From: Beta vulgaris subsp. vulgaris
Lineage: Eukaryota; Streptophyta; Magnoliopsida; Caryophyllales; Amaranthaceae
Reading direction: 5' to 3'
Length of the DNA stretch: 64,000 nucleotides
Assembly: GCF_026745355.1 (NCBI RefSeq)
Contig: NC_079205.1
Span: 50,683,072 to 50,747,071 of the forward strand
In this document: one piece after another, positions 55,585-64,000 of the stretch
Layout: every line of letters begins with the position of its first letter
How positions within the stretch are numbered: position 1 is the first letter of the stretch
The notes under the pieces: generated by a model
The model's database searches: none
What the model was told of the DNA's origin: nothing
Seen by the model: only the letters and a program-made list of their open reading frames with translations
Program-made: the position numbers and the translations under genes

Positions 55585-56470
55585 ATGGCTCAAACACTCA
55601 AGGACATGACTATGAACTTCCAAAAGTTGGATAAGTTTGAGGGGGTGGGCTATCGAGGTGGCAAAAGAAGATGCACTTCTTGTTGACCGCTTGAATGTGG
55701 TGTATGTTTATCAACCCTATGCCACCACTCCCGGAAGATGGAGAGGAAGAGCCTCTTGAGACTACTAGGAAGAGGATAAAGTGGGAGAATGATGACTACA
55801 TTTGTCGTGGTCATATTCTCAACTCTCTCACCGACCCGTTGTTTGATCTCTACCAAAATGTGGAGAGTGCAAAGGAACTTTGGGATGCTCTTGAGGCCAA
55901 GTACATTTCGGAAGATGCTTCAAGTAAGAAATTCCTTGTTAGTAATTTTAATTCTTTTAAAATGACTAATGATCGGCCTATTATGGAGCAATTCCATGAG
56001 GTTCATCATATTTTGAACCAAATAAGTCACATGGTATGGTGATGGATGAGGCAATTGCGGTTGCCTCAATCATTGACAAATTACCAAATTCTTGGAAAGA
56101 TACAAAACATCTTTTAAAACATAAAAAGGAAGACATGTCCATGGAGCAATTAGGAACTCATCTTCGTATTGAAGAGGGGATCCGGGCTCAAGATGGGGTT
56201 AAGGATACTACTCCTAGTATTCCTAAATCTACCGTTAATTTGGTAGAGGTTGGTGGGTCTAGTAAGACCAAGAAATCCAACAACAACAACAACAACAACA
56301 ACAACATAACAAAACCAATGTTGCAAACAAGAAGAGGAAGACCCTCTCTTGTTGGATATGCAATGGTCCTCATCTTAAGAGGGATTGTCCTTCTAACAAC
56401 AAGAAGAAGACAAAGAACACACAACCTAGTGTTGTTCAAAACCAAGGTAACAATGCACATGTTAATGTAA
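55585..56470 (+). pseudogene. Gag of copia E
   Basis: ATG at 55585 (MAQTLKDMTMNFQKLDKFEG). Frame lost near 55640. 55695-56042 and 56036-56270 hold the UBN2 gag domain (SLTDPLFDLYQNVESAKELW, AIAVASIIDKLPNSW). An aac repeat (poly-Asn, 56279-56306) precedes another shift. The zinc knuckle (CNGPHLKRDC) is then in a different frame at about 56355-56400. Confidence 0.9.
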
Positions 56471-56478
56471 TTGAAGAA

Positions 56479-57935
56479 ATGCATTTTGTTGCTATGATTT
56501 CTGAAATTATGTGTGTGCAGGTTGATGATTCTTGGTGGATAGATTCGGGAGCCTCTAGACATGTGTGCAATAACAAGGATTTCTTCAAGTCTTTGAAAGA
56601 TTTGGATGATGGTCCAATCTTGTATATGGGGAATGATTCTACGGTAAAGGCTAGAGGCATAGGCCAAGTAGAATTGTTGTTAACCTCGGGAAAGACTTTA
56701 ACTCTCCGGGATGTTGTGTATGTACCGGAAGTTAGGAAGAATCTTGTGTCAGGAGGTCTCTTGAATAAGTATGGTTTTAAAGTTGTTTTTGAGTCGGATA
56801 AATTTGTACTTTCCAAGGGTGGTATTTTTGTTGGACAAGGTTTCTTTTGTAATGGAATGTTTAAATTTAGTATTGATAATAAAATTGGTACTAGTTCTAT
56901 TTACATGCTTGATGTTTCTTCTCTATGGCACAATCGTTTATGTCATGTGAATTATCGTAGATTATATGACATGTCTAAAATGGGGTTATACCTCCTTTCG
57001 ATTTAAAGTTAGAGAAGTGTCACACTTGCGTGCTAAATAAAATTACAAAAAATCCTTATCCTAGTGTGACTAGACAAACGGTATTGCTTGAATTGGTGCA
57101 TAGTGACTTGTGTGACTTTCATAGTTCACCTTCTTTGGAAATAAGAAATATGTTGTAACTTTTATTGATGATTTTTCAAGGTTTTGTTACATATATTTAT
57201 TATTTACTAAAGATGAAGCACTAGAAAAGTTTAAGACCTTTAAAATCGAAGTGGAACTCAACTTAATCAAAAGATTAAAAGACTTCGAACGGATAGGGGT
57301 GGTGAATATTATAATCCAAGTTATTTTAGTTCCATTGGTGTAATTCATGAAACAACCGCCCCATACTCACCTCAAAGTAATGGTATAGCGGAAAGGAAAA
57401 ATAGGGTCCTAAAAGAAATGGTTAATACCATGCTTTCTAATTCGGGTCTTAATGACGGTTTTTGGGGTGATGCAATTTTAACTGCATGTTACATTTTAAA
57501 TCGAGTTCCTAATAAAAGGAATAAGACTACCCCTTATGAACTTTGGTGTAATAAAAAGCCTAATCTCAATTACCTTAAGGTATGGGGTTGTAGGGCAATT
57601 GTCAAATTGACGGAACCTAAAAGGAAAACTTTAGGTGAAAAAGGAATTGATTGCATTTTTATAGGCTATGCGTACATACAAGCAAAGCCTATAGGTTTTA
57701 TGTCATTGAGCCCAATGACTTTGTCTCTATTCACTCCGTGATAGAGTCAAGGGATGCAATATTTGATGAGACTAGATTCTCATCGATTCCAAGACCAAAG
57801 GACATGATACCTAGTACTAGTTCCAATGTTGTAGATGACATTTCAAATGATCATGATACTACAACACCGGAAATTAGGAAAAGTAAAGAATTAGAAAAGA
57901 GAAATCTTTTGGACCGGATTTTCAACTATATTTAG
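56479..57935 (+). pseudogene. Protease and integrase of copia E
   Basis: 56479-57006 encodes the protease (WWIDSGASRHVCNN, active-site Asp-Ser-Gly) and the GAG-pre-integrase segment (LWHNRLCHVNYRRL). The zinc Cys pair CHTC is at about 57020. The core begins LVHSDLCDF (first Asp, near 57095), is shifted repeatedly to 57330, and recovers at NGIAERKNRVLKEM (catalytic Glu, about 57380-57420). 57418-57741 is the integrase C-terminal part (PYELWCNKKPNLNYLKVWGC). A shift near 57660 moves to 57651-57935. Confidence 0.9.
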
Positions 57936-57957
57936 TTGAACGGTCAAGGGAGTCAAT

Positions 57958-59046
57958 TTTGACTCAAGTTTCATATTGTTACAATATGGAGGAGGATCCT
58001 AGGCCTTTGATGAGGCTATGAAGTCTCATGATTCTGCTTTCTCGGAAAGAGGCAGTGAATGATGAAATGGATTCTATAATGGGTAATCACACTTGGATTT
58101 TAGCTAATTTACCTCCCGGTTGCAAACCCCTAGGTTGTAAATGGATTTTTGTAAGGAAAAAGAAATCCGATGGAACCATACTAAAACATAAGGCCCGGTT
58201 AGTGGTCCAAGGTTTTAGGCAAAGATATGGTATCGATTACTTTGATACTTATGCTCCAGTAGCTAGAATAGCTACTATTAGACTATTGATAGCATTAGCT
58301 GCGATTCATGGTCTAGTAATTCACCAAATGGATGTAAAAACTGCTTTTCTTAATGGTGAATTGGAGGAGGAAGTGTACATGAATCAACCTGAAGGGTTTG
58401 TGGTTAAAGGTCAAGAAACTAAAGTTTGCAAATTAGTTAGATCTTTGTATGGTCTTAAACAAGCACCTAAGCAATGGCATAAAAAATTTGATGAAGTTGT
58501 GTTGTCTAGTGGGTTCAAAATAAATCAGTCAGATAAGTGTGTATATAGCAAATTTGATAATAACGGTAAAGGAGTTATAATATGCTTATTTTTGGGACTG
58601 ATTTGGAACAAGTGGAAAAGACCAAAGTCTTCCTTTCCTCTAGCTTCTCCATGAAAGATTTGGGTGAAGCGGATGTTATTCTAGGTATTAGAATAATAAG
58701 AGGGAAAGGGTCGTTTTCTTTATCACAATCTCATTATATTGAGAAAGTGGTCAAGAGGTATAATGAGTCAAATTCGACTCATTTTGCTACTCCTATGGAT
58801 CCTAGTATTCACTTGGTTCCGAGTAGTGGTACTCCAATTTCACAATTGGAGTATGCAAGCTTAATTGGAAGCTTGATGTATGCTATGACTAGCACTCGGC
58901 CGGATATAGCCTTTGCTATTGGCAAGCTCAGTAGGTATACTAGTAATCCTAGTATGTTGCATTGGCAAGCATTGAGAAGAGTGTTAAGGTACTTGAATAA
59001 GACCTTGGATTATGTCATAACATACAAAGAGAACCTTCTATCTTAG
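57958..59046 (+). pseudogene. Reverse transcriptase of copia E, catalytic motif deleted
   Basis: 58028-58654 carries CKWIFVRKKKSDGTILKHKA, DTYAPVARIATIRLL, QMDVKTAFLNGELEEEVYMN and YGLKQAPKQWHKKFD. Where the YVDD box should follow GVIICL (about 58580-58590), the sequence passes directly to IFGTDLEQ in another frame, so the box is missing. 58582-59046 continues with SFSMKDLGEADVILGI and STRPDIAFAIGKLSRY. Confidence 0.93.
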
Positions 59047-59545
59047 AAGGTTACTCGGATGCTAGTTGGATTTCGAATAAGGAAGATTATTCATCCACTA
59101 GTGGTTGGGTGTTTCTTCTTGGAGGAGGTGCCATTTCATGGGCACCAAGAAGCAAACATGTATAACGGATTCCACTATGGCATCGGAATTCATTGCTTTG
59201 GCTTCTTGTTGCCAAGAAGCGGAATGGCTAAGGAATGTGTTGAGTGAGGTGGACTTATGGGTGAAACCAATGTCACCTCTTGCTATCCATTGTGATAGTG
59301 CATCAACCATAGCTAAAGCATATAGTGAAGTCTACAATGGCAAGTCAAGGCACATTGGAGTTAGACATAGCTATGTGCGGGAAATGATAAGGAATAGTTG
59401 TATAACTATTAATTTTGTTCGGTCTAGTTTGAACTTGGCGGATACGTTTACAAAACCGTTGTCAAGGGAACTAGTGAACAAAATGAACAAAGGGATGGGT
59501 CTTAAGCCTATTGATCAACCTATGGTGAAGGAAAACTCTATTTGA
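59047..59545 (+). pseudogene. RNase H of copia E
   Basis: Begins YSDASWISNKEDY in one frame (about 59050), shifts near 59150 into 59105-59545: TDSTMASEFIALASCCQEAE (Glu), IHCDSASTIAKA (Asp), GKSRHIGVRHSYVREM, LADTFTKPL (last Asp). Stop at 59543-59545. Confidence 0.92.
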
Positions 59546-60052
59546 TGTCTAATACAACGTTAGATCTCAAATTCAAGGAGGATAGTACTTCTCTAAGAGG
59601 TTGGGAGCACTTGTTTAATACATCCCAAGGTTAGTGCTTGTTGCTACAATGATAAAGAGGTTGAATTTTATTCTTAATAAATCTTTGATTAAGTGCTCAA
59701 TTGTAGGAGCATGTCGGAAAGATTTACCTATGTAAGCTAGAAGTTTGGCCGCTTCATCAAGTCTTAGGCTTGACTTGGAATGCTTATGAATGGATATGGA
59801 CACCAAGGCTTCATAGGTGTCGGAGGTTTTAAGAACCTAGTTTATGTTTGTGTGTATTAGTAACTTCAATAATTTGTAATGGTTATATGATTCAAAGCTT
59901 TGTCTATCATTATGATCTAAATTATTGTAAAATTATTCTTTACTAAATGGAAATTCAATCGTTAGATATTTCCATGATGCATGAACATGGTGTTTGCGAT
60001 TTATAGCAAGTTGAAAAACTTTTCAACATTACCCTATAAATGGGAGGAGGAT
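59546..60052 (+). other. 3' untranslated region of copia E
   Basis: Non-coding, AT-rich; ends in the polypurine tract atgggaggaggat. Confidence 0.8.
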
Positions 60053-60864
60053 TGTTGGAACATTTATAGGGTAATGGGTTTGAAACTCATAAGGGTATGT
60101 ACTAGAAGAGGAGGAGGTCTAGTATGCAAAAGATTAGAGTGCATCAAGTGGCAAAACGCATTGATAAACCAAGGGAGACAGAAGACTGGCCGCGAGTCGC
60201 GACAACCGTCGCGAGTCGCGACAACCGTCGCGAGTCGCGACCAGTGGCCCGTCGCGAGTCGCAACAGGCGTCGTGGGTCGCGACCAGCGCCTCGCGAGTC
60301 GCGACCAGTGGCCCGTCGCGAGTCGCAACAGGCGTCGCGGGTCGCCACCAGCGCCTCGCGAGTCGCGACGCGTCTTCTGCCTTGGAATGCGAAAAGATGC
60401 CTTGACGGTTTTATATCCGTTGTGATGTTTTGCTGATCATTTTAATGACTTTTAAGGTCCTTAAATCAGTAGATTAAAGGCCTTTGATGAGTGACTAAGA
60501 TGGGGGTTATGTGATTAACCACTCTAGTCAATGAAAGGTTGTTTATGCTTATATAACCTTTGGATTCCTATGAGTGAGGGGTTAGAAGAAAATCAGATTT
60601 TCTATACTCTAAAATACTTCTTGCTTTGCTTAAGAGAAACCTTGCAATTATCTTCTCTTGAGTGTTCTTCACAAACACAAAAACACAAGTTCTTGTTGAT
60701 TCACTTAGAAGATCATCTAAGTGGATTGTTTCTCTCCATTGTGTCTCATTAGTTATTTCGTGTTAACCCGGTGATCCTAGAGGGGCGAAATTAAACTAAT
60801 AGGAAAGCGTAGTTTCCGTGCCTTGGAGTGGGATATCCGGTTCTCTCATTGATCACATCTAACA
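60053..60864 (+). repeat. 3' LTR of copia E
   Basis: Direct repeat of the 5' LTR. The CG-rich minisatellite (60187-60372) is expanded by about 75 bp, and there are many 1-3 bp indels. Confidence 0.93.
60187..60372. repeat. CG-rich minisatellite in 3' LTR of copia E
   Basis: Units like ccgtcgcgagtcgcgac and ccagtggcccgtcgcgagtc, with a duplicated block of about 64 bp compared with the 5' LTR. Confidence 0.9.
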
Positions 60865-60869
60865 ATGAA

Positions 60870-61341
60870 TACTATTTCGTATTTCAAAAATTATTAAAAG
60901 AGACGGCCTAATTTTACTGTAAAAGTAGACTTAGTCAATAAATGGATTAAATCAGTCACCGAAAGAAATTAACCTAGTTAGTATTGGGCTTCTGTTTTAA
61001 ATATTGGACTTATCATTGCCTAATTTTAATTTAAAAGTAGGCGGTCTTTTATAAGACAAACTCTCCGTATTTTAGTGTCATATATATGAAGATAAATAAC
61101 AAAAAAAAAATATCGGATATGCATATCTAAAGTTAGAAAAAGATGTGATCCTTCATTGATACGAATTTGTCTACAAAAATATGGAATGGATTTATGATTA
61201 AATTTTCGAGATTGGATATACGCATATTAAAAAAAATTAAAGCAAATTTTAAATACGAAATTTAGATACTCATTTTTTGGATTTTTTTTTCTTACCCCTT
61301 GACCAAATACTATTTTGTAGAGATCACAAGAAAGAGAAATA
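60870..61341. other. AT-rich sequence, nothing recognisable
   Basis: No open frame, repeat or RNA gene seen. Confidence 0.6.
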
Positions 61342-61922
61342 CTCCCTTTGTATTTTTTTTTTATCTTTTCTACTTTGACTTTGTATGTCTGCCAATGCAC
61401 TTATTCTATATTTAATATCTTTCAATACTCCATCCGTTTCCTAAAGATCTTCCCTCTTTCCGTTTAAGTGCGTTTTCAAAGGATTTTCCCTCTTCTACTT
61501 TATTCCTTATTTGGAATTTTTTTCCCCTTTTTACCCTCTTATGTCCCTATCATATGGTCCACCATTACATTATTGATTCAATTTTACTTCCTTTCTCTCT
61601 CCTACTTTAACTCTTTTTTATTTGTTTATTTATCTTAACCCCTTTCTCTCTCCTACTTTACCTACCCCATACCCCACACAAATGGATCCTCCTTGGTATC
61701 TGTAGGAACAGTAACAAGGAAGATCTTTAGGAAACGGATGGAGTACATATTAGTAAAAAATATAATAATTGAATATTAATAAAGTACTCATTGAGACGAA
61801 TCAAATAAGACCCCACATGAATATATTTTTTTTTATATATTGAGAAAAATCTAAAAGATTTTGTTTAATTGTGAATAGTATCAAAATTATAGGTGAGAAA
61901 GATAAAAAAAGTAGAGAAGGAG
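61342..61922. mobile_element. Stowaway-like MITE (outer), interrupted by a second MITE
   Basis: Ends ctccctttgtattttttttt and, inverted, ctccttctctactttttttat, flanked by ta on both sides. Its 273 bp are split by the inner MITE at 61438-61743. Confidence 0.75.
61438..61743. mobile_element. Stowaway-like MITE (inner)
   Basis: 306 bp with near-perfect terminal inverted repeats ctccatccgtttcctaaaga and tctttaggaaacggatggag, flanked by ta. Stowaway features: CTCC start and TA duplication. Confidence 0.9.
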
Positions 61923-61924
61923 TA

Positions 61925-62317
61925 ACTATTTTGGAATAACTTGCCCAAAGTTAGGGATAACAATGAATTATGAACCACTCCAGATCTATGGATTTATATC
62001 TGCTTTATAGGGATCTTTAAATTTCGAATCCCCTGGTATGAAGAGTTGGATTCCAATCTCATTTTTCAGAGATCCAACTCCATGCGTCCTTTTTAATTTT
62101 TTTGTTGAAATATATCAACATATTTATAGTTAAGTCATATTATATTTTTATGATAATTAAAATAATCTCGTTGATGTTTTATGTAGTACAATGCAAAAAT
62201 GAACTAAGTGATTGATATTTCTTTTTAAATAATATTTTTTAGTTGTTTTAATTTTTTTGAAATTAATCAGAATTTATGTGGATCCCTCCAGAGTTCTAGA
62301 ACTCACTTTTTTGGATG
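61925..62317. other. AT-rich sequence, nothing recognisable
   Basis: No gene or repeat recognised. Confidence 0.6.
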
Positions 62318-62326
62318 CAACAAATG

Positions 62327-62607
62327 GAGTTTGTCTAGGCAACCAACCGTTTGAGTCTCTTAGGGGACTCAAACGGGGGCAATTTGGTCATTTTAAGCCT
62401 TAAAAATTTCACGCGCGTGTTGTTTGGTACCAATGCTAGGTTAGATTGGTACCATTATCCGAAAATTTTGATACCAAAGTAAGGTTGCTTGGTACCAATC
62501 CTGATAACAATTTGATACCAATACCAGATTATAATGGTACCATTGTGTAACGTTTTGAGTGTTTGAGTCTTTTTTGGACTCAAACAGTTGGTTACCAAGA
62601 CTTTCTC
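62327..62607. mobile_element. Mutator-type MITE with perfect 9-bp duplication
   Basis: Ends gagtttgtctaggcaaccaa and, inverted, gagaaagtcttggtaaccaa, continuing to gtttgagtc (about 31 bp). The 9-bp duplication caacaaatg is at 62318-62326 and 62608-62616. The core has several ggtacca words. Confidence 0.9.
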
Positions 62608-62762
62608 CAACAAATGCGTATGCGTGTCGAATCTTGATCCACGTACAATAATATGAAGCTAGATTTAGGTCCATTAGGATCTAGCCTAGATTCGATCCAT
62701 TGTTATTGCATCACGCACACAACTGTGGAGTTAATGCTAGATGTAAAATTTATTAGGAAAAT

Positions 62763-63835
62763 TGAATTTTAATAATCCAACCTTTTAAGCAGTCTTCTTA
62801 AAACATTCCCCACTTATGAGTTATTATTGATTTATCCAACCTTTTGGTGACATCTTCTCGTTATGGTTCTTAGACTTGTATCTGACTGGCATAACAGGTC
62901 AAGTGTGACACGTATCACACTCTCATTGGTCAGACCATTTTCTCCTTCCTCTACCTCTTTTCCTCCATAACCATCACCACCTAGCCACCAATACAACCAC
63001 CACATGCTATCCCACTATCCCACCCCCTGCAACCCACCCCAACCCCACCCTCAGCCCCATCCCCACCCCAATCGGTTCCTACCCACATAGCTAGCAAATC
63101 CCTCGCAGTCGCCTGCACCCCTCGCAGGCAGCCAACCCCTCCACCCAGATCTTTGTTTCTGCCTATCCCTACGACACCCTTCCCCATTCTCCCCTTCGCC
63201 CCATACTCCCATAGCCCCTCCCCTGCCATCATCCCTCCCCTCCCATCATCTCTTTCCATCCCTCGCATCACCCCTTAACATTTTGCCCAACCCCTACAAA
63301 CCCTCCCTCCGAGCTGTCCCGGCCCCAACACCGATAACGACGACGACCACCACAACAACCACCATCTCTCTAAGAGAGAGAAATCGTACAACCACCACGA
63401 TTAATGCAATACGATCCGAGGAGAGAGAGAAAGAGGAGAAAGACAAAAAGAAGAGAGAGAGGCGACGACGAAAGCGGAGTGGTGGGAGGCGGCGGTGGCG
63501 ACAAACTACAGCTCAAAAAAAGAGGGTGAATTGAGGTTTTGCTATTTGTGCACTAGAGCACGATGCTCTTGGGAGCAAATTATCAGGCTTCAGGGGTGTG
63601 GGGGCCCTGGTGGCTGGGGTGGGTGCCATTGTAAGAGATGGGGATCAAACAAGATATGGAGGTGAAAGGGGAGGAGAGAGAAATGAGTAGGAGGGGGGAA
63701 TCACCTGAAGTTCAAGTCACAAGTCATCTGAGACCATTATGAGAAAATACCACCAAAAGTTTGGATTATTCAAAAATAATTCATAAGTGGGTCTGTTTTA
63801 AGAACACCGCTTAAAGGTTGGATTATTAATATTCA
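62763..63835. mobile_element. Long-TIR element with skewed core (Mutator-like?)
   Basis: About 110-bp imperfect terminal inverted repeats (tgaattttaataatccaacc ... at left; ggttggattattaatattca at right, both continuing through cacttatgagttatt-like and ccaaccttttggtg-like blocks). Core: C-rich plus strand at 62950-63290, then GA-rich at 63370-63500. No convincing ORF. Target duplication not found. Confidence 0.7.
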
Positions 63836-64000
63836 CTTTTCAAATATATTAAAGATAATTTAATATCATAGTCATTAGTTGTCATCACTCATGACTTCAC
63901 CATGTGCATAAAATAGTACTTCCTAGAAATAAGTTAAACACTTCTTAATAATCTCTTACATAAAAAGAGAGAAGTATTTCGCTTATTTTTGGATTGAGGA
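63836..64000. other. Short AT-rich flank
   Basis: No feature recognised. Confidence 0.6.

Larger units (their letters stand above)
54819..60864 (+). mobile_element. Ty1/copia element E, near full length
   Basis: LTRs 54819-55547 and 60053-60864, perfect atgaa duplication (54814-54818, 60865-60869), purine tract atgggaggaggat at 60040-60052. Order gag, protease, integrase, RT, RNase H on the plus strand is the copia order. Numerous 1-3 bp indels break the polyprotein into about ten frames while amino-acid motifs stay well conserved, so the copy is relatively young but dead. Confidence 0.95.

Noticed and set aside
63283..63534. 83-codon Thr/Arg/Lys-rich ORF
   Set aside because: Low-complexity acc and gag repeats; no domain and no splice context.

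Overview
The window is repeat-dense nuclear DNA of a flowering plant, almost certainly a eudicot. Support comes from Tat- and Athila-type Ty3/gypsy elements, Ty1/copia elements, plant LINEs, CACTA, hAT, Mutator and Stowaway transposons, a Helitron-like element and plant-style exon fragments in AT-rich DNA. Retand-like Tat elements would fit Caryophyllales, but the species cannot be fixed from the sequence. I find no intact host gene. Almost every long ORF belongs to a transposon protein with stops or frameshifts.

The left half (651-28199) reads as a four-level nest. An outer CACTA-like element (651-28199, 3-bp duplication ctc) carries two Tat-lineage gypsy elements: A at 2062-12765 (duplication gtatc) and B at 13652-25803 (duplication gattc). 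B is interrupted in its gag-protease junction by a second CACTA element (16169-23762), which carries five or six decayed exons of a plant SECA2-type plastid translocase gene with their introns. Element A has gag, protease, RT, two RNase H regions and integrase on the minus strand, plus an intron-containing antisense ORF on the plus strand and a 30-bp minisatellite.

The middle (28200-48960) holds an Athila-like remnant with a small CACTA-type MITE, a LINE fragment, and a decayed copia element (RT motif changed to YVYD). That copia is interrupted by a 5'-truncated LINE, into whose target duplication a third CACTA (37641-44560, duplication gga) has jumped. This CACTA holds a fairly fresh LINE and a hAT MITE with a perfect 8-bp duplication. 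Next come a stretch with a perfect tRNA-like cloverleaf that looks organellar, a copia LTR, and a truncated minus-strand gypsy remnant ending in a long AAT microsatellite.

The right part (48960-64000) holds a gag-only copia (48962-51647), a Helitron-like element, a nearly full-length copia (54819-60864, duplication atgaa) with CG-rich minisatellites in its LTRs and an unusual primer-binding region complementary to its own LTR, two nested Stowaway MITEs, a Mutator-type MITE with a perfect 9-bp duplication, and a long-TIR element with a C-rich then purine-rich core.

The nesting gives a relative insertion order. The observations most worth follow-up are the SECA2 capture, the self-complementary primer site, the tRNA-like structure, the shared CT-rich leader of the CACTA elements and the gag-only copia.
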